A DNA stretch of 64,000 nt from Niabella pedocola (GTDB lineage Bacteria > Bacteroidota > Bacteroidia > Chitinophagales > Chitinophagaceae): assembly GCF_021044425.1 (NCBI RefSeq), contig NZ_JAJNEC010000007.1, forward strand, positions 682,001 to 746,000. Reading direction: 5' to 3'. Shown here piece by piece: positions 35,331 to 43,938 of the stretch (its first letter is position 1; each line of letters starts with the position of its first letter). The translations under genes were made by a program, and so were the position numbers. Below the pieces are notes generated by a model. It had not been told where the DNA came from. It was given only the letters and a program-made list of their open reading frames with translations, and did no database searches.

Positions 35331-36959
35331 ATGAAAAAACTTCACCTTTCACTGATTGCATTGATCATTGCTATTGCCGGTTTTGCCCAAAATACCGTAA
35401 AACGTCCAAAACTGGTTGTTGGCATTGTAGTGGACCAGATGCGCTGGGATTACCTTTACCGTTACGCCGACCGCTATGGCACCGGAGGGTTTAACCGGAT
35501 GCTAAAGGAAGGATATACCTGTGAAAATACATTTATCAGTCACCTGCCTTCCTTTACAGCAGTAGGGCATACCACGGTATTTACCGGGTCGGTTCCGGCC
35601 ATACATGGTATTACCGGTAACGACTGGGTAGACCAGCTGACCGGAAAATCGGTTTATTGTACCGACGATTCCACGGTGCAGGGTGTAGGTAGTAATTCAA
35701 AAGCAGGAAAAATGTCGCCCCGCAATAACCTGGCAACAACCATTACAGATGAATTGCGACTGGCCACCAACTTCCGTTCAAAAGTAGTGGGGGTTTCTTT
35801 AAAGGACCGTGCGTCCATTCTTCCCGCGGGCCACAATCCTACTGCCGCCTTCTGGTTTGATGATGATAGTCGTCAGTTCATTTCCAGCACCTGGTATATG
35901 AAAGAGCTTCCAAACTGGGTAACCCAATTTAATGGTAGAAAGGAGCCGGAGACCCTGACATCAAAGCCATGGAACACGTTATACCCCATCAATACCTATA
36001 CCCAAAGCACGGCCGACGATGTAAAATGGGAAGGAAAATTCAAAGGCGAAAAAACCACCAGCTTTCCGCACGATCTGAAAGATATCTTTAAACAGGATCC
36101 GGATGTGATCCGCAGCTCTCCCTATGGAAATACGCTTACCCTGAATTTTGCAAAAGCCGCCGTTGACGGATACCAGCTGGGAACAGGTGCTTCCACGGAC
36201 TTCCTTACCATCAACTGTGCATCTACGGATTATGTGGGTCATATGTACGGGCCCAACTCTATTGAAGTAGAAGATGTATACCTGCGACTGGATAAAGACC
36301 TGGATACTTTCTTTAAATACCTGGACCAGAAAGTTGGAAAAGGCAACTACCTCGTTTTCCTGACCGCAGATCATGGAGCGGCCCATGCCATCCGGTTTAT
36401 GCAGGAGCATCAAATGCCGGCCGACTTCTTCCAGAATGGTAAGGTCATCCGCGCGTTGAACGACCTGCTGAAAGCACAATTCGGGGAAGACAAGCTGGTT
36501 CGCTCCGGTGCCAATTACCAGGTGCATTTTAACTATGACATCATCGAAAACAGAAAACTGGATTATACTGCCATCAAAAAAGCAGCCATGGCATTCCTGC
36601 AAAAGCAGGATGGTGTTCAGTTTGTAGCAGATGTTGAAAACATTGGCAATGCAGCTATACCAGAGCCTATAAAAACGATGATCATCAACGGGCATAACCC
36701 CAAACGCTCCGGTGCCCTACAGATCGTTTTAGATCCAGCATGGTTCAGCGGCTCACCGGGCGGTACCGGAACCACCCACGGAACCTGGAATCCGCACGAT
36801 ACACATATTCCCCTGGTTTGGTTTGGCTGGGGCATTAAACCCGGAAAATTAACACGGGAAGTACATATGACCGACATTGCACCTACCCTTGCCGCATTGC
36901 TGCATATTCAGCGTCCGAACGGATGTATTGGTAGTGTCATTCCAGAAGTTGGGCAATAG
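35331..36959 (+). CDS. pafA: Alkaline phosphatase PafA
   Basis: 542 residues with a signal peptide ending AGFAQ. LVVGIVVDQMRWDYLYR opens the alkaline phosphatase superfamily core. The nucleophile Thr is residue 76 in LPSFTAVGHTT, the conserved Asn-Asp lies in GITGNDW, and the active-site Lys and Arg occur in SLKDRASILPAGH, a pattern specific to PafA. Metal ligands follow in TADHGA and the C-terminal NPHDTHIP. It is a periplasmic phosphomonoesterase that releases phosphate from many organic esters, and in Bacteroidota it is not repressed by phosphate. A PAP2 phosphatase gene follows after nine bases, probably in the same operon. Confidence 0.92.
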   Translation: MKKLHLSLIALIIAIAGFAQNTVKRPKLVVGIVVDQMRWDYLYRYADRYGTGGFNRMLKEGYTCENTFISHLPSFTAVGHTTVFTGSVPAIHGITGNDWVDQLTGKSVYCTDDSTVQGVGSNSKAGKMSPRNNLATTITDELRLATNFRSKVVGVSLKDRASILPAGHNPTAAFWFDDDSRQFISSTWYMKELPNWVTQFNGRKEPETLTSKPWNTLYPINTYTQSTADDVKWEGKFKGEKTTSFPHDLKDIFKQDPDVIRSSPYGNTLTLNFAKAAVDGYQLGTGASTDFLTINCASTDYVGHMYGPNSIEVEDVYLRLDKDLDTFFKYLDQKVGKGNYLVFLTADHGAAHAIRFMQEHQMPADFFQNGKVIRALNDLLKAQFGEDKLVRSGANYQVHFNYDIIENRKLDYTAIKKAAMAFLQKQDGVQFVADVENIGNAAIPEPIKTMIINGHNPKRSGALQIVLDPAWFSGSPGGTGTTHGTWNPHDTHIPLVWFGWGIKPGKLTREVHMTDIAPTLAALLHIQRPNGCIGSVIPEVGQ

Positions 36960-36968
36960 CAGGGTGGT

Positions 36969-38045
36969 ATGAATAAACAGTTTACGCTCTTACTTTGCTG
37001 CTGTATCTTTTTTATTACAGTGCACGCACAAACAGACAGCCTGGAAACGCCCGCCGGCGCACCACTCCGGACGGATTCGGTTACACCTGTAACACCAGAC
37101 ACCCTGCCAGCGCAGGTAAACTCGGGCATACAGGTAAAAGATGAACAGGTATATCACCTCCGGAACGGATTGACCCTGGTGTATCCCCGCCCCAAGCCAT
37201 TTGGTTTTATTACCGATCTTCCAAGGGACGGATGGCAATATGTAAAGAACAGCTTTGCAAAGGAAAGCATCAAACCCTGGATTATGATCGCCGGGGCTAC
37301 AGGTGTGCTGCTGGCCCTGGACCAGCCCATTGCCGATGAATTGCACCGCTTTTCTGACCGCATCCATTATCATCGGGACAATTCATACAAAACGGTTTGG
37401 GAGGTCAAGATCGGCACTTCCAAAACCAGCCTGCTGCGGATTCCCAATAACCTGAACAGCGCTTTTTACCAGCTGGGACAGGGTTATATTAGCTTGCTGG
37501 TAGGTGCCGGGTTATTTACCTATGGTAAAATTGCCAACGATTACCGTTCCCGCAGCACGGCCAGTCAGCTGCTCGAATCCTTCTTCCTGATGGGTGCCAG
37601 CACCCAGCTGGTAAAACGGATCACCGGCCGCCAATCGCCTTTTATGGCCAGCAATCCGGGGGGCAACTGGCATCCCTTCCCATCCATTAAAGACTATCAA
37701 AAAAACACGCCGAATTATGATGCATTTCCGTCCGGTCACCTGGCTACGCTGATGAGCAGCGTTACCATACTGGCACAGAACTACCCGGAAAGCCGCTTTA
37801 TTAAACCCATCGGATACAGTCTGGTAGCGCTTTTAGGCATGTCGATGATCAACAATGATGTGCACTGGGCCAGCGATTATCCGCTGGCGCTGGGCATGGG
37901 CTACCTGAGTGCTAAAACCGTTGCCAACAGAAGCCGGAAGTTGCTAAAGTCCATTGGCATGAATAAAAACGACCGGGCCTCCCTCTCGTTTTCCTTTGTG
38001 CGCCTTCACAACCAACTGATCCCTGGTTTCATCTATTCGTTTTAA
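36969..38045 (+). CDS. PAP2-superfamily membrane phosphatase
   Basis: 358 residues with a signal peptide (LLCCCIFFITVHAQ). The three PAP2 motifs are present: KRITGRQSP (KxxxxxRP-like) near residue 218, PSGH in YDAFPSGHLAT near 255, and NNDVHWASDYPLALGMGY (SRxxxxxHxxxD-like) near 300. A few hydrophobic helices surround them. It probably dephosphorylates a lipid phosphate such as phosphatidate, undecaprenyl diphosphate or a lipid A group at the periplasmic face. It follows pafA by nine bases and ends before a strong terminator, so the two likely form a phosphate-releasing operon. Confidence 0.87.
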   Translation: MNKQFTLLLCCCIFFITVHAQTDSLETPAGAPLRTDSVTPVTPDTLPAQVNSGIQVKDEQVYHLRNGLTLVYPRPKPFGFITDLPRDGWQYVKNSFAKESIKPWIMIAGATGVLLALDQPIADELHRFSDRIHYHRDNSYKTVWEVKIGTSKTSLLRIPNNLNSAFYQLGQGYISLLVGAGLFTYGKIANDYRSRSTASQLLESFFLMGASTQLVKRITGRQSPFMASNPGGNWHPFPSIKDYQKNTPNYDAFPSGHLATLMSSVTILAQNYPESRFIKPIGYSLVALLGMSMINNDVHWASDYPLALGMGYLSAKTVANRSRKLLKSIGMNKNDRASLSFSFVRLHNQLIPGFIYSF

Positions 38046-38053
38046 GATACCGG

Positions 38054-38090
38054 TTCTATGAGACGTCCCGTCTCATAGAACCTCCTTTTT
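38054..38090 (+). terminator. Terminator of the pafA-PAP2 operon
   Basis: A perfect 12-bp stem (TTCTATGAGACG with CGTCTCATAGAA) around TCC, followed by CCTCCTTTTT. Nine bases separate it from the PAP2 stop. Confidence 0.85.
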
Positions 38091-38171
38091 CTTGACATTA
38101 AACAAGAAATAGCACCTGTTGAACAGGTTGCTCCTGCAAGCTGTATTTTAGCAATATTAAAAAAATACCAT

Positions 38172-38429
38172 ATGGACCTGACGCAACAATTTGAAGCTGC
38201 TGTGGCTGCCAGCAAAACCCTTGCAGAGAAACCTTCCAATGAAACACTGCTGCAGCTGTACTCCCTGTACAAACAGGCTACAGAAGGCGATATCCATACA
38301 GAAGCCCCTTCCAACCCGTTTGATTTTGTGGCAAAAGCAAAGTACAACGCCTGGGAAGAACAAAAGGGGAAATCAAAAGAAACCGCGATGCAGGAATATA
38401 TTGCATGTATCGGCAAACTGAAAGGATAG
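38172..38429 (+). CDS. Acyl-CoA-binding protein
   Basis: 85 residues, the normal length for ACBP. The four-helix bundle signature is clear: LLQLYSLYKQATEGDIHTEA near residues 25-45 and FVAKAKYNAWEEQKGKSKET near 50-70, with the conserved Lys, Tyr and Trp that hold the CoA. It binds long-chain acyl-CoA esters in the cytosol and buffers or transports them. The gene stands alone between the pafA terminator and a convergent ATPase gene, whose stop codon directly follows its own. Confidence 0.93.
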   Translation: MDLTQQFEAAVAASKTLAEKPSNETLLQLYSLYKQATEGDIHTEAPSNPFDFVAKAKYNAWEEQKGKSKETAMQEYIACIGKLKG

Positions 38430-39869
38430 CTATGCAAACAGGGCTTCCATTGTTACCTCCGATATAATGCGCCCGGTATAATAGATATTTTGTTTGGTGC
38501 CATAGGTCGTGATCATGGTAGGAAAGATCGTTTTCCTGGTTCGCGTCCGTTCCTGAAACACAGCTACTTTGCGGTCAAGCTCCGAAGCATACTTTTTATC
38601 GATGACAAATGCTTTGTCGGAGAACTTCATTTCGCACAGGTTGATGCAATGGTCCTGGCGGTCTAGCAGCAGGTCGATCTGAGTGCCGGTTTCTCCCGGC
38701 TTCGGCGTATACCGCCAGCCGGAAGCTTCCGTATAAACCCCGCTGATGCCCAGGGCCTTCTTAATTTGCGGTACATGCTTCTGGCAAATAGCTTCAAAAG
38801 CATAACCGCTCCAGCTGTTATAAGACGATCCCGCTGCGATCTTATGCCAGGTACCTGCTCCCATCGCGCGGGCCCGGTCAACAAATTTCAGGTAAAACAG
38901 GGAATACTCATCAGATAGCTTATAAATGGCGTCGCGCGCCGCTTTCTCAAATGGTATGTATTGAGTAATAAATCCCGACTGTTCCAACTCTTCAAATAAT
39001 CGGGTCGTTGTTCCCCCCGTGGTGAATCCACACGCCGCTATCACTTCAGTCCGGCTCATTCCGCCTGCCTTTTTTGCAAGCTGCCGGACGATAGATTCAT
39101 GATGACTGGCATTGTTAAACAGCGACCGGTACAACACATTAAATTCTGTTTTTAACATGCCATCCTTTTTAAAGAAAAGTTTATCGATCACCTGGTTTGC
39201 GCTTTCGCCTTTATTAACCTGCTTCAGGTACTGGGGAATTCCACCCATCGCCATGTATAGCTGCAACACCTGGTAACGGTCTAACCGGATACCACGACTT
39301 AAAAGATAGGTTTCAGATTCCTCTAAACTAAAGGGCAATAAGCGGATGGTACGGCTTACGCGGTTATGAAGGCCGCCCCTGTTGTGCAGCACATTTTCAA
39401 TCATCCAGGAAGCTGCAGAGCCGCAGATAACCACTTTCAGCTGTGGCTGGCGCGATGCCCAGGTATTCCACCAATGTCCGAAGGCCGTTAAAAATCCGGA
39501 TCTGGGCGTATGCATCCATGGAAATTCATCAAACAGCACCACCACCGGTTGCGTTTTAATTTTTGTTTGCAGAAAATTACTGAGAAAAGAGAAGGCCTGT
39601 ATCCAGGTATCCGGAGTGGCCGGAGGTATCACCGATTGCATGGCTTGCTGAAGGGCCTTACTGAAGTTTAATAATTGATCTGCCAGCCCGGCTTCATGAA
39701 GGCCGGTACACTCAAATACAAGCTGCTGCTCATAATAGCCCCGTACAAGAAATGTTTTGCCAACGCGGCGGCGGCCCAGAATGGCGATCAGCTCGGCCTC
39801 CCTGGAATCCAGCATTTCTTTGAGGATCTTCTTTTCGGCATCCCGGCCAATAATGGTGGTTGCTGGCAT
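38430..39869 (-). CDS. AAA ATPase fused to a DUF234/PDDEXK-like nuclease domain
   Basis: 479 residues. Walker A AILGRRRVGKTFLVRGYY (near residue 35), Walker B VVVLFDEFPWMHTPRSGF (near 115) and a winged-helix-like middle (MSRTEVIAACGFTTGGTTTR) form an archaeal-type STAND-like ATPase. The C-terminal part has GTQIDLLLDRQDHCINLCEM followed by Lys, the Asp...Glu-x-Lys pattern of a PDDEXK fold. Such proteins are widespread accessory genes, often linked to mobile DNA or defence, but their function is undefined. The ATG at 39869 gives the family start. A second in-frame ATG at 39905 lies within operator-like repeats, so I rejected it. Confidence 0.82.
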   Translation of the reverse strand: MPATTIIGRDAEKKILKEMLDSREAELIAILGRRRVGKTFLVRGYYEQQLVFECTGLHEAGLADQLLNFSKALQQAMQSVIPPATPDTWIQAFSFLSNFLQTKIKTQPVVVLFDEFPWMHTPRSGFLTAFGHWWNTWASRQPQLKVVICGSAASWMIENVLHNRGGLHNRVSRTIRLLPFSLEESETYLLSRGIRLDRYQVLQLYMAMGGIPQYLKQVNKGESANQVIDKLFFKKDGMLKTEFNVLYRSLFNNASHHESIVRQLAKKAGGMSRTEVIAACGFTTGGTTTRLFEELEQSGFITQYIPFEKAARDAIYKLSDEYSLFYLKFVDRARAMGAGTWHKIAAGSSYNSWSGYAFEAICQKHVPQIKKALGISGVYTEASGWRYTPKPGETGTQIDLLLDRQDHCINLCEMKFSDKAFVIDKKYASELDRKVAVFQERTRTRKTIFPTMITTYGTKQNIYYTGRIISEVTMEALFA

Positions 39870-39897
39870 AGTTGTGGACAAATTTATTTTTTTATAC

Positions 39898-39940
39898 TTG
39901 TCCATAAATATACTTTGAAATACAGATATGGACAAATATA
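39898..39940 (-). promoter_or_regulatory. Inverted repeat and -7 box before the ATPase gene
   Basis: TTGTCCATA (39898-39906) and TATGGACAA (39927-39935) form a perfect inverted repeat with a 20-base centre. The right arm overlaps CAAATATA (39933-39940), which reads TATATTTG, a good -7 box, on the minus strand. Related GTGGAC/GTCCAC pieces occur at 39874 and 39954. This looks like a repressor site placed over the promoter. Confidence 0.5.
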
Positions 39941-40143
39941 AATTTACATTTTCGTCCACATCCTCTATTTTAAATGCCGGAAGCGGCACCGGTGTAAAAG
40001 GATAAACCCGGCGCAACTGAAGAGCAGGGATCAGTTCAACCGTCCTTAACAGCAGTTCATGCATCGGAAGTGGTCCTGCAGGCAGTTTCAGGTGTAAACA
40101 ATTTCTCAGGCAACTAGCTTTGTGCTGCTTAAAACAGATCGCA

Positions 40144-41187
40144 ATGAATCGCTGCTTCAAAAGGAATATGAGCCCGGTATGGGCACTGTGCTTCGTCTTT
40201 ACAATAACTGCGTGTGAAAAAAAAGAACAAGACACAGCCCCTACACCAGATGCTCCGTCTGCAAATGTATACATTGCAGGGTATGCCTATAACGGCTCAA
40301 AAGATGTAGCCATGCTCTGGAAAAACGGCGTTGCAACCAGCCTTACAAATGGATCAACAGATGCTTATGCCACGGGGGTATTTGTATCCGGAAATGATGT
40401 ATATGTTGCAGGCAATGAATACAACGGTACCAAACAAATAGCCCGGCTCTGGAAGAACGGCACTGTTTCCAATCTCATGGATGCCCCCGGCAATACCGGG
40501 GCACATGCGGTATTTGTAAACGAAGGTAGTGTATATGTATGCGGATATGAAACCGGTAGCAACGGCTATACCGCCAAATACTGGAAGAACGGGCAGCCGG
40601 CCAATCTTACCAACGGCGCATTCGACGCAGAAGCAAAAGACATATTTGTATCCGGTAACGATGTGTACGTTGCAGGGTATGCGCATAATGGTTCGCATCC
40701 CATTGCCACAATCTGGAAAAACGGTGTAGCGACCCCTCTTACCGACGGTTCCAAAGAATCTGCCGCCTCCGGCATATTTATAAGCAATCAGATGGTTTAT
40801 GTGGCCGGCTATGAGTACAACGGTACCAAACAGGTTGCCACACTCTGGAAAAACGGGGTGCCTGCCCGTCTTACAGATGGTACATTTAACGCAGAGGCCA
40901 ATGCCGTTTTTGTAAAGGGAGCGGATGTATATATCGCCGGGCAAGAGCAAACCGGAACAAAAAGAGTTGCCCGGATGTGGAAAAACGGGGTATCCTCCGG
41001 TCTTACGAACGGAGTCGCAAACGCCGGGGCATCTGCCGTTGCGGTAAGTGGCGTGGATGTATATGTAACCGGATATGAATACAATGGGATGGTAAAAACA
41101 GCCCGGTTCTGGAAAAACGGTAAGGCTGTTACGCTGGTTAACCAAGACCAATGGGCCGCCGCAAACCGTGTGTTTATCACCAATTAG
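40144..41187 (+). CDS. Lipoprotein of seven 44-residue repeats, probable beta-propeller
   Basis: 347 residues. The signal peptide (SPVWALCFVFTITAC) ends in a lipobox Cys at residue 23, then a short Pro/Ala linker. The rest is seven consecutive repeats of exactly 44 residues, each DVYVAGYEYNGTK, then a Trp-Lys-Asn-Gly hairpin, LTDG and AxAxxVFVSGN. Seven four-stranded repeats strongly suggest a seven-bladed propeller anchored at the outer membrane. Neither a catalytic motif nor a close relationship to FG-GAP, Kelch or WD40 signatures is visible. Its ligand is unknown. ATG at 40144 chosen; ATG at 40168 would also retain the signal peptide. Confidence 0.8.
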   Translation: MNRCFKRNMSPVWALCFVFTITACEKKEQDTAPTPDAPSANVYIAGYAYNGSKDVAMLWKNGVATSLTNGSTDAYATGVFVSGNDVYVAGNEYNGTKQIARLWKNGTVSNLMDAPGNTGAHAVFVNEGSVYVCGYETGSNGYTAKYWKNGQPANLTNGAFDAEAKDIFVSGNDVYVAGYAHNGSHPIATIWKNGVATPLTDGSKESAASGIFISNQMVYVAGYEYNGTKQVATLWKNGVPARLTDGTFNAEANAVFVKGADVYIAGQEQTGTKRVARMWKNGVSSGLTNGVANAGASAVAVSGVDVYVTGYEYNGMVKTARFWKNGKAVTLVNQDQWAAANRVFITN

Positions 41188-41193
41188 TTCCGG

Positions 41194-41742
41194 CTAAATA
41201 CCCTTACGCAAAACCGCCACAGTAACCAGCAATTGCCCGGTATGGCGCATCGTATGCTCTGCCGCATGAAAACAAAGTCCGATCACCGTAGAAGGCAACC
41301 CCACCCTTCCAACCTTCCGGAATGCGCCTAACGATCCGGCATCCAGTTTCCGGTACCGGCGGATGGTTTGCTGAATACCGTTCTCTAACGCCTTTAACAA
41401 CTGCTGTGTGGTATCGCCCTGGTTGAGGGCTTCATTCTTAAGATATTCCAGCTGCCCGGGCTCAAGCATTTGCCCTTCGGCGTAGCTCAGCAACCGGTCC
41501 AGCACGCCTGCGATGTGCTTCAGGTGAAAACCCACCGCAGCCACACCCGCCGGCCGCTCCCACAATAGGGCGTCCGGGAAATCCGGCAAGAGGGTCTCCA
41601 GCTCTTCCCCGGCCTGCAGCAACGCATCTGCTGCAGGCTGCAGCTCAGGCGCCAGCAAAGGATCCTTTTCGCCCCGCAACCATACTTCTTTTTTTGCTTC
41701 CAACGAGATAATCTTTAGTTTTTTTAAAAGCCGCTTCCTCAC
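41194..41742 (-). CDS. DinB/YfiT-like putative metal-dependent hydrolase
   Basis: 182 residues, four-helix bundle. Metal-ligand His residues appear in VGFHLKHIAGVLDRLLSYAE (near residue 75) and FHAAEHTMRHTGQLLV (near 165), the HxxxH pair of the DinB fold. The family includes thiol transferases and damage-induced proteins, and the substrate here is unknown. The start is uncertain: GTG at 41742 is the longest choice, while the only nearby ATG (41746) is in another frame that ends early. It converges with the propeller gene, leaving six bases between the stops. Confidence 0.75.
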   Translation of the reverse strand: MRKRLLKKLKIISLEAKKEVWLRGEKDPLLAPELQPAADALLQAGEELETLLPDFPDALLWERPAGVAAVGFHLKHIAGVLDRLLSYAEGQMLEPGQLEYLKNEALNQGDTTQQLLKALENGIQQTIRRYRKLDAGSLGAFRKVGRVGLPSTVIGLCFHAAEHTMRHTGQLLVTVAVLRKGI

Positions 41743-41778
41743 GGGCCATTATAAAAATACCCTATTTACGGTCAACAA

Positions 41779-41812
41779 CAAAAAGCCCGCTCCTTTCGGA
41801 ACGGGCTTCTGT
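41779..41812 (-). terminator. Terminator of rpsL-rpsG
   Basis: AAGCCCGTTCC and GGAGCGGGCTT arms with a GAAA-like loop and a following T run on the minus strand, 20-50 bases after the rpsG stop. It closes the operon before any elongation factor gene. Confidence 0.8.
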
Positions 41813-41832
41813 TTAAAGCATCTTTAATATAG

Positions 41833-42300
41833 TTATACCCGGAAGTGTGCAAATGCCTTGTTGGCTTCTGCCATACGGTGGGTATCTTCTTTCTTTTTGA
41901 AAGCTGCACCTTCGCCTTTGCTGGCGGCAACGATTTCATTCGCCAGTTTATCCGCCATGCTGCGACCGTTCCGGTCACGGCTGTAACGGATCAGCCATTT
42001 AATGCTCAATGAAATCTTACGATCGGGGCGCACTTCCGAAGGAATCTGGAAGGTGGCACCACCAATACGACGGCTGCGTACTTCAACCGCAGGCGTTACA
42101 TTGGACAAAGCCTTTTTCCAAACCTCGTATCCATCTTCGTTGGTTTGTTTTGCAACCTTGTCCAGCGCATCGTAAAAAATAGTGAATGCTCCACTTTTTT
42201 TACCCTCCCACATCAGGTTGTTTACAAAACGGGTAACCAGTTTATCGTTGAATTTGGGATCCGGTGCTAACGGAAGTTTCTTGGCTTGTGCTTTACGCAT
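41833..42300 (-). CDS. rpsG: 30S ribosomal protein S7
   Basis: 155 residues, normal length. The N-terminus KLPLAPDPKFNDKLVTRFVN, the middle VTPAVEVRSRRIGGATFQIP and the C-terminal DRNGRSMADKLANEIVAASK are the conserved S7 blocks contacting 16S rRNA at the 3' major domain. It initiates head assembly of the small subunit. It follows rpsL by 42 bases. In many bacteria fusA comes next; here a terminator follows instead, so the str operon is reduced to two genes. Confidence 0.97.
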   Translation of the reverse strand: MRKAQAKKLPLAPDPKFNDKLVTRFVNNLMWEGKKSGAFTIFYDALDKVAKQTNEDGYEVWKKALSNVTPAVEVRSRRIGGATFQIPSEVRPDRKISLSIKWLIRYSRDRNGRSMADKLANEIVAASKGEGAAFKKKEDTHRMAEANKAFAHFRV

Positions 42301-42342
42301 TTTATTCTAATTTTTCTGAAATCTGATAATTGTTACAGCTAA

Positions 42343-42717
42343 TTATTTTTTAGCTTTTTTAGTTCCGTACTTAGAGCGGCTCTGCTTACGGTCTTTTACA
42401 CCGGCAGTATCCAGGCTTCCGCGTACGATATGATAACGTACACCCGGCAGATCCTTCACACGACCACCTCTGATCAGTACGATCGAGTGCTCCTGCAGGT
42501 TATGTCCTTCACCCGGAATATAAGCGATCACCTCTACTTTATTGGTCAAACGTACTTTAGCTACTTTACGCAGCGCAGAGTTTGGTTTTTTAGGAGTGGT
42601 AGTATAAACACGGGTACAAACACCACGACGCTGCGGACACTGATCCAACGCTCTGGATTTGCTCTTTGCCCTTATGATTTCTCTTCCTTTACGAACTAAT
42701 TGATTAATAGTAGGCAT
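42343..42717 (-). CDS. rpsL: 30S ribosomal protein S12
   Basis: 124 residues. MPTINQLVRKGREIIRAKSK, CPQRRGVCTRVYTTTPKKPN (the Lys of the TPKKPNS decoding-centre loop is present) and PGEGHNLQEHSIVLIRGGRV are all conserved. It takes part in decoding accuracy, and changes in the KPN loop give streptomycin resistance in other species; the residues here are the sensitive-type Lys. It starts downstream of a textbook Bacteroidota promoter at 42744-42774 and is co-transcribed with rpsG. Confidence 0.97.
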   Translation of the reverse strand: MPTINQLVRKGREIIRAKSKSRALDQCPQRRGVCTRVYTTTPKKPNSALRKVAKVRLTNKVEVIAYIPGEGHNLQEHSIVLIRGGRVKDLPGVRYHIVRGSLDTAGVKDRKQSRSKYGTKKAKK

Positions 42718-42743
42718 TCTTTAATGCTTTAAATTTAGGACGG

Positions 42744-42774
42744 CAAAGGTAGCATTTGTTGATGAACTTACAAA
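42744..42774 (-). promoter_or_regulatory. rpsL-rpsG promoter (-33/-7)
   Basis: On the minus strand TTTG (42774-42771) is followed after exactly 19 bases by TACCTTTG (42751-42744), matching the Bacteroidota consensus TTTG-N19-TAnnTTTG. It lies 27 bases before the rpsL start. Confidence 0.75.
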
Positions 42775-43001
42775 AATAATTCTCATTTTTTCTGCTCCGC
42801 TCTTATTTTTTAAACCGGCTGCTGTAATACTGCTCATCTTCGTTGTGTCACTCCCTTGTACTGCAGGATCTATAATCATCTGTTTTTCAAAAAATTACAG
42901 GACACCGGCCTGCAAAGTTAATACAATCGCTGTTTTGGTAACAACACCGGTGCCTGTAAGCGTTCACATTTCATTGAACGCAGAAAAGAAAAGCACTTTT
43001 A

Positions 43002-43574
43002 TCAGAACCGGTATGTAAACCCAACATTCACTATCGCCTTCGGTGTCCTGAAATACTGGTCCCCCGGCACAGACACTTCGGGCGCCGGCACCAGCCGCTC
43101 CGTCAGATTGATCGTTTTTCCAACCTTAAACTGGTACCCCAAGGCTACCTGCCCTATTCTTTTTTGCAGCGGGCTAAAAAGGGTGTCCTTGCCATTTTTA
43201 TCGTTTAATAAGTTGAACGTGGGACCGACAGCTACATTGATCACATTAGAGCTGTATTTGTACGGCAACGGAAGCGAAAAGAAATGACAGGTGCTGGAAC
43301 GACGCCCCAGGTAACCACTTTGCAGATCGTAGCCCCGGTAACGAATACCTGTTTCAAAACGGCTGTGTGTAAACCGGTGCTCATAATGCAGCCCGGCAAC
43401 CGGACCGGTGCTATATCCACTGGCCCGTTGAAGGACAGTAGCACCCCCTACCAAGTGTTTCCTTTGTTCGGTTTGCGCCGTTGCCGTCAGGGCCGCCAAT
43501 GAAAGAGGCAATGTTCCGGAAAGATACCATACGGGTTGTTCACATAAACGTTTTGTGTGTAATAAGGATCTCAT
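43002..43574 (-). CDS. Secreted or outer-membrane protein of unknown function
   Basis: 190 residues. A signal peptide (WYLSGTLPLSLAALTATAQ) is followed by alternating hydrophobic and aromatic strands (GYSTGPVAGLHYEHRFTHSR, INVAVGPTFNLL, VNVGFTYRF at the end). The strand pattern and terminal Arg-Phe suggest a small outer-membrane beta-barrel. The frame is open up to 43679 with further ATGs at 43601 and above; I use the ATG at 43574, which gives the most usual signal peptide. No family recognised. It is a lone gene between rpsL and the ilvE remnant. Confidence 0.65.
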   Translation of the reverse strand: MRSLLHTKRLCEQPVWYLSGTLPLSLAALTATAQTEQRKHLVGGATVLQRASGYSTGPVAGLHYEHRFTHSRFETGIRYRGYDLQSGYLGRRSSTCHFFSLPLPYKYSSNVINVAVGPTFNLLNDKNGKDTLFSPLQKRIGQVALGYQFKVGKTINLTERLVPAPEVSVPGDQYFRTPKAIVNVGFTYRF

Positions 43575-43677
43575 AAATGATGGTTTCAATTGGTGAATCA
43601 TTAAACAGTAGAAGACAAAAATAGCCGTACACCTGTTAGCGATAACATAATGAAACCCAAAGGATTTGTTATTTAAC

Positions 43678-43714
43678 AAACAGGCCCGGGAATGTATTCC
43701 CGGGCCTGTTTGTT
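43678..43714 (-). terminator. Strong hairpin after the ilvE remnant
   Basis: Perfect 15-bp stem (AAACAGGCCCGGGAA with TTCCCGGGCCTGTTT) and a 4-base loop, bordered by T-rich sequence on both sides. It ends transcription of the remnant and lipoprotein region on the minus strand. Confidence 0.8.
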
Positions 43715-43728
43715 ACCAAAAATAGTGA

Positions 43729-43872
43729 CTATACCTTTTCCAGCCATCCGTACGGATCGCCATGTTTGTTTTCCTTATAATCCAGCAGGTATTTCTTTAT
43801 CTCCGCGGAAACCGTCATGCTTTCCACATCAAACTCCATCACCAGCTCATGTCTTGTTTTTATTCCATACAT
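43729..43872 (-). pseudogene. Fragment duplicating the 3' end of ilvE
   Basis: On the minus strand codons 43848-43732 encode 39 residues nearly identical to the last 39 of IlvE (35 of 39 match, the rest conservative: FDVESMTVSAEIKKYLLDYK, then ENKHGDPYGWLEKV and a stop). At DNA level about 15 of 117 bases differ, mostly silent. An upstream ATG at 43872 leaves a 47-codon frame with eight unrelated residues first. It lacks the catalytic part, so it cannot be functional. It sits 0.75 kb downstream of the intact ilvE, separated by a lipoprotein gene. Confidence 0.85.
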
Positions 43873-43938
43873 TCAGTCAAGCGCCAGAGACCCTGATGTT
43901 CTCAATGGTTTTGTATGGGCGTAAATGCGGTATTACAA

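Noticed and set aside
39870..40274. Long N-terminal extension of the ATPase frame
   Set aside because: It runs through the promoter and operator-like repeats and has no homology; the family start is at 39869.
41740..41760. ATG at 41746 as start of the DinB-like gene
   Set aside because: It lies in a different frame that ends shortly after; without evidence of a frameshift I keep the GTG start.
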